A DNA stretch of 40,880 bases from Coriobacteriia bacterium (GTDB lineage Bacteria; Actinomycetota; Coriobacteriia; Anaerosomatales; SLCP01). The stretch spans positions 1 through 40,880 of the forward strand of contig JAHYJI010000008.1 of the NCBI GenBank assembly GCA_019429145.1, written 5' to 3'. The notes under the pieces are model-generated. The model saw only the letters and a program-made list of their open reading frames with translations. It did not search any database and was not told the DNA's origin. Every line of letters begins with the position of its first letter. Positions within the stretch are counted from its first letter, which is position 1. This document shows, in pieces, positions 26,810 through 35,135 of this stretch. Position numbers and translations under genes: made by a program.

Positions 26810-26983
26810 ATGGCCATACCCGTCGTCGACTCGAACCTTTGCACCGCGTGCGGCATCTGTGTGGACGAGTGCCCCCAGAGCTGTTACGACCTCGAGGACG
26901 TTGCGGTACTCGCGCGTCCCGACGACTGCACCGAGTGCGGCATCTGTGTCGATGCCTGCCCGAGTGAAGCGATCTCGATGTAG
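26810..26983 (+). CDS. 2[4Fe-4S] ferredoxin
   Basis: A 57-residue clostridial-type ferredoxin, too short for a usual ORF list. Two C-x2-C-x2-C-x3-C-P motifs, CTACGICVDECP and CTECGICVDACP, bind two low-potential [4Fe-4S] clusters. GAAAGGA precedes ATG 26810. The gene is isolated, with its own likely promoter and a terminator at 27003. It could serve the Rnf complex encoded further right, but no direct link is visible. Confidence 0.95.
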   Translation: MAIPVVDSNLCTACGICVDECPQSCYDLEDVAVLARPDDCTECGICVDACPSEAISM

Positions 26984-27002
26984 TTTTCTCTGCCCGAGCG
27001 TG

Positions 27003-27032
27003 ACGAAGGCCGGCCAGATGGCCGGCCTTCGT
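27003..27032. terminator. Terminator between the ferredoxin gene and plsY
   Basis: A perfect 13-bp stem (27003-27015 with 27020-27032) with loop AGAT lies 19 bases after the ferredoxin stop and 21 bases after the end of plsY on the other strand. It probably serves both. The T-run is weak on either side. Confidence 0.75.
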
Positions 27033-27053
27033 GCGTTTCAGGCCCGTGTGTCT

Positions 27054-27845
27054 CTACCCTCGTGGACCCATGCGGTCTTCGACGTAGAGCTTCGGTTCCT
27101 GACCGCGGAGTAGGCCCACGAAGCGTCGGTGGTGCCTGATGTACACGAGGCCGCCGAGGAGCAGCACGAAGAGCATGTCCTGTTGACCGGTGACGAGGAC
27201 GTACACGGGAAGCGACAGTGCCGCTGCGACCTGCCCTGCCATCATGTAGCGGGTGATCGCGATCACGGCCAGCCCGACACCGAGCACGATCAGGAAGTAG
27301 CGCCAATCGTACGCGAGCAGCGCGCCGCTGCCCGTAGCCAGGCCCTTTCCTCCGAGCATCCGCCGCTTGGCGATCGAGAGCCAGAGCGAGTAGTTGTGCC
27401 CGATCACCGCTCCGAGTACGACTGCCTGGGGCCCGAGCATCGCTGCGGCCGCGAACGGCGCCGCTCGTTCGCTCCACACCGCTCCGCCGACCGGCAGCGA
27501 CGGGTCGACCAACAGCAGGGGGATCGTCACCGCCGCCAACGTCGGCAGCAGCCCTTTGAGCGCATCGGCCAGCATCGCGACGGTGAACCACGCCCACGAC
27601 CCGGTCGTGCGTCGTACATTCATCGCGCCCACGTTGCCGGTTCCGTGCTCGGTGATGTCCTCTCCGGCCACGGTCTTGACGATGATGTAGGCAAAGGGGA
27701 CCGACCCGATCAGATACGCGGCCGCTCCCATGATCGCGACGGGTGCCAGGAGTACCGGCAGATGCTCCACGCCGACCTCTCGCACGAGGGAGAAGAGCGA
27801 CATCCGCATCTCCATGTTCTGGCCGACGAGAGACAGGATGGACAT
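27054..27845 (-). CDS. plsY: Glycerol-3-phosphate acyltransferase PlsY
   Basis: A 263-residue membrane enzyme that transfers the acyl group from acyl-phosphate to glycerol-3-phosphate, the first step of phospholipid synthesis. Landmarks are YLIGSVPFAYIIVK near 43, HGTGNVGAMNVRRTTG near 67, GHNYSLW near 149 and GGKGLATGSGALL near 164, plus about five to six hydrophobic helices. It carries about 30 residues before the usual start of the family, so a downstream start is possible. The ATG lies three bases after the lipid-kinase stop, forming a two-gene lipid operon. Confidence 0.92.
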   Translation of the reverse strand: MSILSLVGQNMEMRMSLFSLVREVGVEHLPVLLAPVAIMGAAAYLIGSVPFAYIIVKTVAGEDITEHGTGNVGAMNVRRTTGSWAWFTVAMLADALKGLLPTLAAVTIPLLLVDPSLPVGGAVWSERAAPFAAAAMLGPQAVVLGAVIGHNYSLWLSIAKRRMLGGKGLATGSGALLAYDWRYFLIVLGVGLAVIAITRYMMAGQVAAALSLPVYVLVTGQQDMLFVLLLGGLVYIRHHRRFVGLLRGQEPKLYVEDRMGPRG

Positions 27846-27848
27846 CCC

Positions 27849-28751
27849 CTACCACCTTTCGGGCACGATGACGTCGAGGGCTCCCGGCAGAATGGAGATG
27901 TCGTAGGTCGAGGAGAGTGTCACCTCTCCGTCGATCTGTCCTTCGATCGGGACGTCGGAGCGGATCTGTACCGAACGGTGCAGTTCGAGCGCGACCCGGC
28001 GCATCCATCCGTGATGGCCGACCACGACAAACGGGAGACGGGCCAGCGCGCCGAGCAGCGAGACCTTCCAGATGATGCAGGTATCGAGGAGACCGTCGTC
28101 ATCCAGCGCCTTGGGCGTGATCTTGAAGCCGCCGCCGTAGGTAGGTCCGTTGGTGGCTGCCACGAGGAGCAGCTCGGTCTCTACGGGCGGCTCCCCGTCG
28201 ATGGCAAGAGTGACGCGGTGGGTGTAGAACTGCCGGAAGAGGACGATGAAGAGCGCACGCATGTAGAGCATGATGCCCGACCAGCCGGTCGTACTCTTGA
28301 GCTCGACGGCCTTGGCGGTGACTCGTGCGTCCAGCCCGACGGCCACCGAGTTTGCGAAGTAGACCCCGTTGACCACGCCGATGTCGACCCGCTTTCGCAC
28401 GCCACCGATGATCTGGCGGCCGGCGGTCGTGAGGTTCGTGGAGATACCGAGGGTGCGGCGGTAGTCGTTTCCCGTGCCTGTGGGAAGCAGTGCGAGGGCG
28501 GGGCGGTCTGCGGGTGGTCGCCCCATAAGCCCGTTGAGGACCTCGTGCACCGTCCCGTCACCGCCTACGGCAACGACGGTGTCGAACCCGTCCGCCTCCC
28601 GGGCCAGTATGGTGGCGTGCCCCGGGCTCTCGGTGACTCTCAGTTCGTACTCGACCTGGCCGTCGAGAAGGCCGGAGACGACCGGGATGAGGTCCGCGGT
28701 CACACCGTGGCGCGCTGCGGGATTGACGATGACTAGAGTCCTTCCGAGCAC
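27849..28751 (-). CDS. Diacylglycerol kinase-type lipid kinase (DagK/YegS family)
   Basis: A 300-residue lipid kinase. It has VIVNPAAR at the N-terminus, the nucleotide motif VVAVGGDGTVHEVLNGL near 60 and LLPTGTGNDYRRTLG near 88, then the lipid-binding half with NGPTYGGGFKITPKALDDDGLLD near 201. Members phosphorylate diacylglycerol or related lipids with ATP, and phosphatidate would feed back into the PlsY pathway. GTG 28751 is supported by GGGAGG six bases upstream. Confidence 0.9.
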   Translation of the reverse strand: MLGRTLVIVNPAARHGVTADLIPVVSGLLDGQVEYELRVTESPGHATILAREADGFDTVVAVGGDGTVHEVLNGLMGRPPADRPALALLPTGTGNDYRRTLGISTNLTTAGRQIIGGVRKRVDIGVVNGVYFANSVAVGLDARVTAKAVELKSTTGWSGIMLYMRALFIVLFRQFYTHRVTLAIDGEPPVETELLLVAATNGPTYGGGFKITPKALDDDGLLDTCIIWKVSLLGALARLPFVVVGHHGWMRRVALELHRSVQIRSDVPIEGQIDGEVTLSSTYDISILPGALDVIVPERW

Positions 28752-28820
28752 CGCGTTCCTCCCTGCTCTGCACGGGTCCGCACTCCTCCCGGCGACCTGG
28801 TGACCGCTCGCGTGGTGTGA

Positions 28821-28826
28821 TAGAGT
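28821..28826 (+). promoter_or_regulatory. Possible -10 element of the tRNA-Arg gene
   Basis: TAGAGT lies 10 bases before the mature 5' end of the tRNA. A poor -35 (TGGTGA, 28798-28803) stands 17 bases upstream. Confidence 0.35.
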
Positions 28827-28836
28827 GCGTTCGCTC

Positions 28837-28912
28837 GCCCTCGTAGCTCAGTGGATAGAGCGCCTGCCTCCGGAGCAGGAAGTCACAGGTTCGAATCCTG
28901 TCGAGGGCACCA
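28837..28912 (+). tRNA. tRNA-Arg, anticodon CCG
   Basis: A complete 76-base cloverleaf. The acceptor stem GCCCTCG pairs with CGAGGGC, the anticodon stem CCTGC/GCAGG encloses CTCCGGA with anticodon CCG at 28870-28872, and the T arm is ACAGG-TTCGAAT-CCTGT. The CCA end is encoded. It reads CGG arginine codons. Confidence 0.97.
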
Positions 28913-28924
28913 TTCGAATCTATC

Positions 28925-28953
28925 GCACGGGCCCGGCTGAGCCGGGCCCGTGC
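28925..28953. terminator. Terminator after tRNA-Arg
   Basis: A perfect 13-bp GC-rich stem (28925-28937 with 28941-28953) has a three-base loop. It lies between the tRNA (plus) and the 3' end of the EF-G-like gene (minus) and may stop both. There is no clear T-run. Confidence 0.75.
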
Positions 28954-28968
28954 GCTGTCAGTGCGGCT

Positions 28969-31038
28969 CTACGAGGACTCCTTCTCCGCCCTGGCCTGCT
29001 CGATGACCTTCTTGGCCATGTCGAACGGTACCTCGGCATACTCGTCAACTGAGATGGTGTAGGTTCCCGTGCCGCTGGTGATCGACCGCAGGTGCGGGGA
29101 GTAGTGCACCACCTCGGCGTAGGGGACCTGTGCTTTGATCGTCTGGATCCCGGCTTCGGGAGAGTCCATGCCCAGTATCCTGCCGCGCATGGAGCTGATG
29201 TCGCCCATCACTGCTCCGGCGTGCTCGTCGGGCACCTCTATCTCGAGTGTCGCGATCGGCTCGAGCAGCACCATGTCGGCCTTCTCGGCAGCCGCGCGAA
29301 ACGCGATGCGCGCGGCGGTCTTGAACGCGATCTCCGAGCTGTCGACCGAGTGGTACGAGCCATCGAAGACGGCGGCCTTCACGTCCACGACCGGGTATCC
29401 GGCCAGAACGCCCTGGACAAGTGTGTCCTGGATGCCCTTGTCGACCGCGGGGATGAACTGGCGCGGGATCTTGCCGCCGACGATCTCGTCGACGAATTCG
29501 TATCCCTTACCGGGGTTAGGCTCCAGGCGCAGAGAGCAGTCGCCGAACTGACCCGAACCGCCGGTCTGCTTCTTGTGGCGGCCCTGGGCGCTGGCGCTCT
29601 TGCGGATGGTTTCGCGGTAGGGGATACGGATGTCGATCGTCTCCGCCTCGACGTGGTTTCGGTCTCGAAGATGCGCGAGCGCGACGTCGATCTGCACGTC
29701 GCCGAGACCGGACAGCACCGTCTGGTGCGTCTCCTCGTCGCGGAGCAGGTGCAGGGTGGGCTCCTCCTCGACGAGCTTGTTCAGCGCGGTGCCGAGTTTG
29801 TCCTCGTCGGCTTTTGTCTTGGCCTGGATCGCGACGGGGTAGAGGGGTTCGGGCAGCGGGAGCGGTGCGTAGGTAACGGAGCCGTCGGCCGAGAGCGTGT
29901 CGCCCGTGACAACGTCGCCGAGCTTCGGCAGGACCGCGATGTCGCCGGCCGGGATCGACTCTACGTCGGTAGCCTCCTTGCCGACGACCTTGTAGACGCG
30001 GCCGATCCGTTCCTTCTTGCCGGTACGCGAGTTGGTCATCTCGCTGTTAGGGGTGATCTCGCCGGAGACGACCTTCACGTAGTTCAGTCTGCCGATGTAG
30101 GGGTCCGACACGGTCTTGAAGACGAAGGCCGAGGCAGATCCCTCTATCGAGACCTCGCGCTCGCCACCATCGGCTGTAGCGATCGGCCCGTGAGCGGTGG
30201 GCTGAGGAAAGAACGACACTATCTCGTCGAGCAAGTCCTCAACGCCGTGGAGGGCCGTAGCCGAAGCAACGAACACGGGGATGAATATGCCCTGGTAGAT
30301 TGCCTTGTCCAGGAGTGTCTCGAGTTCCTCCTGGGTCAGGCGCTCACCGTCGATCAGGTACTTCTCCATCAAGGCGTCGTCGGCCTCTGCGACGAGTTCG
30401 GTGAGCTTCTCGCGAGCTGACTCTGCGGCCGCCTTGAACGCCGCGGGAATGCCGGTGACCTCTTCGCTGTCGCCCTCGTGCATGTAGGCCTTCATCCGGA
30501 TGACGTCGATGACGCCGTGGAAGTCGGCCTCTGCGCCCATGGGGATCTGGACGGCGCCGACGCGGTGGCCGAACTTGGCGTCCAGTGCGGCCATGACCGC
30601 GTCGAAGTCAGCGTTCTCCTTGTCCATGCGGTTGATCAGGACGGACCGGGCGATACCCATCTGCCCGGCGAGTCGCCAGAGACGCTCCGTCTGGACCTGG
30701 GGTCCGGCGACGGCGTCGACGACGAACAGGGCCATCTCGGCTGCTGCCATGCCGGCGATCGCGTCACCCAGGAAGTCGGCGTAACCGGGCGTGTCGATGA
30801 TGTTGATCTTCACACCCTTGTGCACCACGGGGGCCAGCGCGAGGCTGATGGAGTTCTTGCGGCGGATCTCCTCGGGATCGAAATCGAGGTTCGAGTGCTC
30901 ATCGTCAACGCTGCCGAGCCGGTGCGTGACACCGGCGAGGTGCAACATCGCCTCGGCGAGCGAGGTCTTGCCCGATCCCCCGTGGCCGACGAGCACTACG
31001 TTTCGGACCTTGTCAGTTGCAGGTGCGCCCAAGTACAT
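28969..31038 (-). CDS. Elongation factor G-like protein (FusA2 type)
   Basis: A 689-residue translational GTPase with the domain order of EF-G. G1 is GHGGSGKTSL near 18, where true EF-G has GHIDAGKTT; G3 is DTPGYADF near 83 and G4 is NRMDKE near 137. Domain IV motifs (SGQFGDCSLRLEPNPG, AGYPVVDVKAAVFDGSYHSVDSSE) and domain V (DISSMRGRILGM) are intact. Such paralogues accompany a canonical FusA and may act in ribosome recycling or stress; the role is not established. AAGGAGG lies only two bases from ATG 31038 but eight from TTG 31032, so translation may begin at TTG. Confidence 0.9.
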   Translation of the reverse strand: MYLGAPATDKVRNVVLVGHGGSGKTSLAEAMLHLAGVTHRLGSVDDEHSNLDFDPEEIRRKNSISLALAPVVHKGVKINIIDTPGYADFLGDAIAGMAAAEMALFVVDAVAGPQVQTERLWRLAGQMGIARSVLINRMDKENADFDAVMAALDAKFGHRVGAVQIPMGAEADFHGVIDVIRMKAYMHEGDSEEVTGIPAAFKAAAESAREKLTELVAEADDALMEKYLIDGERLTQEELETLLDKAIYQGIFIPVFVASATALHGVEDLLDEIVSFFPQPTAHGPIATADGGEREVSIEGSASAFVFKTVSDPYIGRLNYVKVVSGEITPNSEMTNSRTGKKERIGRVYKVVGKEATDVESIPAGDIAVLPKLGDVVTGDTLSADGSVTYAPLPLPEPLYPVAIQAKTKADEDKLGTALNKLVEEEPTLHLLRDEETHQTVLSGLGDVQIDVALAHLRDRNHVEAETIDIRIPYRETIRKSASAQGRHKKQTGGSGQFGDCSLRLEPNPGKGYEFVDEIVGGKIPRQFIPAVDKGIQDTLVQGVLAGYPVVDVKAAVFDGSYHSVDSSEIAFKTAARIAFRAAAEKADMVLLEPIATLEIEVPDEHAGAVMGDISSMRGRILGMDSPEAGIQTIKAQVPYAEVVHYSPHLRSITSGTGTYTISVDEYAEVPFDMAKKVIEQARAEKESS

Positions 31039-31148
31039 CTCCTCCTTGATCGTGAACGTCTCGGAACGAGAATCCTGGTATCTCTACCGCACGCCGTGCG
31101 GTGGCATCCTTCGCGACAGCATACTCCTTTATGCCCTTCCAGCCACAC

Positions 31149-31157
31149 TGCTAGAAT
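31149..31157 (+). promoter_or_regulatory. Extended -10 promoter of the cyclophilin-TPR operon
   Basis: TGC-TAGAAT is an extended -10 element 68 bases before the cyclophilin start, in the divergent gap from the EF-G-like gene. Its ten bases TAGAATGACG recur at 14408-14399 on the minus strand. Confidence 0.45.
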
Positions 31158-31225
31158 GACGAACTGTGCCCGGAACGACCCGGAGCGCACCGATTTGGAC
31201 GGCTAGCGAGAGGACGCTCCCACGC

Positions 31226-31879
31226 ATGCGCACTGCCTACAATGTACTTCTGCCATTGACCCTCGCCATCCTCCTGGTTTTTGCAGTCCTGGCGCTGCCC
31301 GGCTGCTCGACCCGGGCCGAGGAGCCGGTGCTGACGCCGCCGGCGAACACGCCTGCCGAACAGTCCGAGACCGAACCGTCCGTCCCTGAGGAGGATCCCT
31401 TGTACACCGCTGAATACACACCGACCGGCACCGAGGTAGCGGTCATCACTACGCCCAAGGGCATCATCAAGTTCGAGTTCTACCCCGACGACGCCCCCAA
31501 TACAGTTGCGGCGTTCATCGAGCGCGCCGATGAGGGCTTCTACGACGGAACGAAGTTCCACCGCGTCGAACCCGGCTTCGTCATCCAGGGCGGGGACCCG
31601 CTGTCGAAGACCGACGATGCGATGGTGGGCACGGGCGGCCCGGGTTACCAGCTCAAAGCCGAGTTCAACGACAGGAGCCATCTTGATGGTACGGTGGCGA
31701 TGGCGCGTTCCCAGCATCCTGACTCGGCGGGTTCGCAGTTCTACATCTGCCTGGGGCCGCAGCCGTTCCTCGACAACCAGTACACCGTGTTCGGCCAGGT
31801 GACGGAGGGCATGGACGTCGTCCGGCAGATCGCGGTCGGCGATGTGATGGAGAGCGTGCGTATCGAGCGTTCCGAGTAG
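31226..31879 (+). CDS. Lipoprotein peptidyl-prolyl cis-trans isomerase, cyclophilin type
   Basis: A 217-residue exported cyclophilin. The N-terminus is a lipoprotein signal with a hydrophobic core and lipobox L-P-G-C (Cys28), followed by a Pro/Glu-rich linker to about 65. The isomerase domain shows [20 protein letters not shown], then [20 protein letters not shown] and [14 protein letters not shown], with the catalytic Arg and Gln-Phe residues present. It would fold proteins outside the membrane. ATG 31226 was chosen because the signal peptide starts there; an upstream frame has no such feature. The TPR gene follows after 11 bases. Confidence 0.93.
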   Translation: MRTAYNVLLPLTLAILLVFAVLALPGCSTRAEEPVLTPPANTPAEQSETEPSVPEEDPLYTAEYTPTGTEVAVITTPKGIIKFEFYPDDAPNTVAAFIERADEGFYDGTKFHRVEPGFVIQGGDPLSKTDDAMVGTGGPGYQLKAEFNDRSHLDGTVAMARSQHPDSAGSQFYICLGPQPFLDNQYTVFGQVTEGMDVVRQIAVGDVMESVRIERSE

Positions 31880-31890
31880 ACGGGAATACC

Positions 31891-33207
31891 GTGGACCAGG
31901 CTCGCTTCGAGGAAGGTCAGGCAGCATACGCCGCCAAGGACTACCGCGCTGCAGCGAAGGCGTTTCTCGCTGCTGCAGACAGGGGCGAAGGGAACGGCCC
32001 GGCGTATCACATGGCCGGGAACTCCCTCGTCAGGCTCCGCCGGTTCTCCGATGCGGTGACCGTCTACCGTCACGCAATCAACGACGAGAGCTACGAGCGG
32101 CGCAGTGCTGTTCGGGCGAACCTGGGTGCCGCCCACGTCGCGCTCGGCGAGTACGCGGAGGCGATCAAGGTATACGACGCCGCGCTGGACGACCCGGGCT
32201 ATGCAGGGCAGTTCAAGGCGCTCCAGGGTAAGGCGGGTGCTCTCTTCGAGATGGGACGCATCGAGGAGGCCGCAACCGCCTATCGCCAGGCCGCGCTTGA
32301 CGGGGACAACCCCGATCCCGGGAAGGCGCTCAACAACCTCGGGCTGTGCTTCATGGCGATGGACCGGCCGACGGATGCCGTTGAGGCGTACCGGGCAGCG
32401 CTCGGGTTCGACACGTACACCGGTCGCGGCCGTGCGCTTGCCAACCTCGGCATGGCGTATCACGTGATCGGCCGTCACGAGGATGCCGTCAGGTCGTTCG
32501 AGAAGGCCACCGAGCTTCACGGCTATAAGCTTCCGGAGACCGCTCAGGCGGCGTACGTGGCGAGCGCAGGCGAGTTACGCTCTCCCGAGCAGCGAGAGAT
32601 CGTCGACGGCTGGAGCACGGGTGAGATGCCGCCGGTCATGATCAGCGCTGAGGATACGGATGCGAAGTCCAAGGCATCCCCGGACGCGACGACCTCGATG
32701 CCGCATGCCAGCAAGGAGGACGTCGACTCGTTCTTCCGCATGACCGATGTGGAGATGCGCGAGCGCGACCGAGAGGCGAGGCGTTCGGAGCGCCAGATGA
32801 GGCAGAGCGAGCGCAATCCGTGGTCGGCGCTGATCGCCGTCGTGCTCGCGGTCGCGCTCGTCCTGGGCGGCACGGCCGCCCTGTTCGCGATGGGGATCGG
32901 CTACCCGACGCAGCGGATGACTGTCGCGGGCATGCTCGAGGCACGTGCGAGTGGCGATCCGGTCGCTCGCTACTGGGTGGCGGTCCCTACGGCGGACGTG
33001 GACAAGGAGATGGCGAAGCTGCCCCCGCTGACGGAGTTCTCGATAGACAGCGTGGAGCGTTCGCCGCGGACTTCGCTCGTGACCGTCACCGTCACCCCCG
33101 AGAGCGGTGCTCCCTTGAGCTACGAGATCACCCTTGCCCGCGAAGGAGTGGGCTGGAAGGTCACGGGCGTGGAGAACGACTGGCGGTCGACGGGCGGCGG
33201 TTCGTAA
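31891..33207 (+). CDS. TPR-repeat membrane protein
   Basis: A 438-residue protein. Residues 1-215 form about five to six tetratricopeptide repeats (for example GKALNNLGLCFMAMDRPTDA and GRALANLGMAYHVIGRHEDA), a protein-binding scaffold. A charged, Arg/Glu-rich stretch (285-308) precedes one membrane helix (about 311-336), and a small C-terminal domain of 100 residues would lie outside. With no signal peptide, the TPR half is predicted to face the cytoplasm. Start is GTG 31891. It is co-transcribed with the cyclophilin gene. The function is unknown; a scaffold linking cytoplasmic partners to an envelope process is one possibility. Confidence 0.85.
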   Translation: MDQARFEEGQAAYAAKDYRAAAKAFLAAADRGEGNGPAYHMAGNSLVRLRRFSDAVTVYRHAINDESYERRSAVRANLGAAHVALGEYAEAIKVYDAALDDPGYAGQFKALQGKAGALFEMGRIEEAATAYRQAALDGDNPDPGKALNNLGLCFMAMDRPTDAVEAYRAALGFDTYTGRGRALANLGMAYHVIGRHEDAVRSFEKATELHGYKLPETAQAAYVASAGELRSPEQREIVDGWSTGEMPPVMISAEDTDAKSKASPDATTSMPHASKEDVDSFFRMTDVEMRERDREARRSERQMRQSERNPWSALIAVVLAVALVLGGTAALFAMGIGYPTQRMTVAGMLEARASGDPVARYWVAVPTADVDKEMAKLPPLTEFSIDSVERSPRTSLVTVTVTPESGAPLSYEITLAREGVGWKVTGVENDWRSTGGGS

Positions 33208-33229
33208 GGCCGCACAGCCGCACAGGTAC

Positions 33230-33238
33230 TGGTAGACT
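33230..33238 (+). promoter_or_regulatory. Possible extended -10 promoter of ndk
   Basis: TGG-TAGACT fits the extended -10 form and lies 40 bases before the ndk start. The hexamer equals that upstream of hemE. Confidence 0.4.
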
Positions 33239-33278
33239 CGCACACTTACGGAGTGCGAATCACGACGGAAGGATGAGC

Positions 33279-33683
33279 GTGAATCAGAGGACTTACATCA
33301 TGATCAAGCCCGACGCGGTCGCCCGCGGACTCATCGCGCCCATCGTGGCGCGGTTCGAAGCGTGCGGCCTGAAGATCGAGCGCATGGAACTCGGCACCGT
33401 CACGCGGGAGCAGGCTGAGGCCAACTACGCGGAGCACGAGGGCAAGCCGTTCTATACGGGACTGGTGGCCTACATCACGTCCGGACCCGTGGTGAAAATG
33501 GTGCTCTCCGGCCCCGAGGCCGTCATGGTCTGCCGCAAGCTCATGGGTGCGACCAACCCGCGCGATGCCGCTCCCGGCACGATCCGGGGCGACTTCGGCC
33601 TGACGCTCGACGCGAATATCATCCACGGCTCCGACTCTCCCGAGTCGGCCGCACGTGAGATCGCCATTTTCTTCGGCGAGTAG
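33279..33683 (+). CDS. ndk: Nucleoside diphosphate kinase
   Basis: A 134-residue enzyme that passes the gamma-phosphate from ATP to other nucleoside diphosphates through a phosphohistidine. It begins TYIMIKPDAVARGL, has the ATP-site segment SGPVVKMVLSG and the active-site motif NIIHGSDS with the catalytic histidine, and ends in the usual FF-E region. GTG 33279 was preferred to ATG 33273 because the ribosome site AAGG (33269-33272) would touch the ATG but lies six bases from the GTG. Confidence 0.95.
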   Translation: MNQRTYIMIKPDAVARGLIAPIVARFEACGLKIERMELGTVTREQAEANYAEHEGKPFYTGLVAYITSGPVVKMVLSGPEAVMVCRKLMGATNPRDAAPGTIRGDFGLTLDANIIHGSDSPESAAREIAIFFGE

Positions 33684-33833
33684 GGGTCTGGGAGCCAGCG
33701 CACGCATGGGGTGCGAACACGCGGAGGTGTGACCCGGGGCCGGCTTGGCCGTCCCGGAGATTGCAGGATTGCAGCCCTCGTGGTCGAAGCCCATTCTATT
33801 CGCCGGATGTGATTGACGAGGGGACGACACGCA

Positions 33834-35135
33834 GTGGCCACCCGTGCCTTCAATGGAGGGATACACCCCGCAGACCGTAAGGACGCGACCAGCGCCCTGG
33901 CGGTGACGCGCGCGCGTGTGCCGCAGGTCTTGCGGGTTCCGCTCTCCCAGCATCTCGGTGCGCCATGTGCTCCGACTGTCGGGAAGGGCGACCGCGTGCT
34001 ACGTGGTCAGGTCATAGGGGATGTCGAGGCGATGGTGAGCGCGCCCGTTCACTCCCCGGTCACCGGTGAGGTCGTGGAGATCGGCCCGGTGCTTGTGGCC
34101 TCCGGTGCCCGCGTCCAGGCAGTTTCCATCGCTCCCGACGAGGTCCAGGAGTTCGATCGGTTCGAGCCTGTCGAGCGTGGCGCAACTGTTCCGGAGACGG
34201 TCCGGGCCGCAGGCATCGTCGGCATGGGCGGCGCGGCGTTTCCCACCGCGGTGAAACTCCAGCCGCCCAAGGGCATGGAGGTGCGCACTCTCATCCTCAA
34301 CGGGTGCGAGTGCGAGCCGTACCTCACCTGCGATCACCGGACGATGCTCGAGTATCCCGAGCGGGTGGTCCGGGGAGCGGAGCTGATCGCTTCGGCGGTC
34401 GGCGCGACGCGCACCGTCATCGCGGTCGAGGACAACAAACGCGACGCAGCTGCCGCTCTCGAAGAGAGGGCGGGCGCATCTGTCGAGGTCATGGTCGTGC
34501 CGACGCGCTACCCGCAGGGCGCCGAGAAGCAGCTTATCTGGGCGGTGATCGGCTCGGAGGTGCCGCACGGCAAGTTGCCGGCGGCAACCGGAGCGCTCGT
34601 GCACAACGTGAGCACGGCCGCGGCAGTCGCCGATGCGGTCGACCGCGGTCGCCCGCTCATGGAGCGGGTGGTGACCGTCACCGGCAACGTCCGCAACCCC
34701 GGTAACTACCTCGCGCTCCTGGGCACCCCGGTCGCCGATCTCATCGAGGCGGCCGGCGGTCTTCACGGCGAGTACGGTCGCATCATCGCCGGGGGCCCGA
34801 TGACCGGGATGGCACTGGCGGACCTTTCGGTCCCTGTCGTCAAGGGAATGGGCGGGATCGTCGTGCTCGATCCCGGCGACACGGCGCCTGCAGTCCACGG
34901 CGATCAGCCGTGCATCCGCTGTTCGCGCTGTTCCGATGCGTGCCCGATGATGCTCGAGCCGTTCGCCATCGGAATCTACGCGAACAGGGCCGACTGGGAC
35001 GGCACGCAGCGGTTCCACGCACTTGACTGTATCGAGTGCGGCTGTTGCAGCTACGTGTGCCCGACCCGCCGACCGCTCGTGCAGTTGATACGTCGGGCCA
35101 AGCAGGTCCTGCTGGAGAAGGGGGCTTCGCTGTGA
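33834..35135 (+). CDS. rnfC: Rnf complex subunit RnfC
   Basis: The 433-residue peripheral subunit of the ion-translocating ferredoxin:NAD+ oxidoreductase. It begins with the family motif GGIHP, has the NADH/FMN-site segment GMGGAAFPTAVKL near 128 and ends with two [4Fe-4S] motifs, CIRCSRCSDACP near 361 and CIECGCCSYVCP near 400. It is the NAD(H)-facing input/output module in studied complexes. Start GTG 33834 follows GAGGGGA. It heads an operon in the order C-D-G-E-A-B with overlaps or very short gaps. A possible hairpin at 33734-33757 separates it from ndk. Confidence 0.96.
   Translation: MATRAFNGGIHPADRKDATSALAVTRARVPQVLRVPLSQHLGAPCAPTVGKGDRVLRGQVIGDVEAMVSAPVHSPVTGEVVEIGPVLVASGARVQAVSIAPDEVQEFDRFEPVERGATVPETVRAAGIVGMGGAAFPTAVKLQPPKGMEVRTLILNGCECEPYLTCDHRTMLEYPERVVRGAELIASAVGATRTVIAVEDNKRDAAAALEERAGASVEVMVVPTRYPQGAEKQLIWAVIGSEVPHGKLPAATGALVHNVSTAAAVADAVDRGRPLMERVVTVTGNVRNPGNYLALLGTPVADLIEAAGGLHGEYGRIIAGGPMTGMALADLSVPVVKGMGGIVVLDPGDTAPAVHGDQPCIRCSRCSDACPMMLEPFAIGIYANRADWDGTQRFHALDCIECGCCSYVCPTRRPLVQLIRRAKQVLLEKGASL

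Noticed and set aside
27129-28736. 535-residue plus-strand frame opposite plsY and the lipid kinase
   Set aside because: It is an antisense shadow of two recognisable genes.
33734-33757. Hairpin after ndk as a terminator
   Set aside because: The stem has mismatches after seven pairs and no T-run follows, so a terminator cannot be supported.
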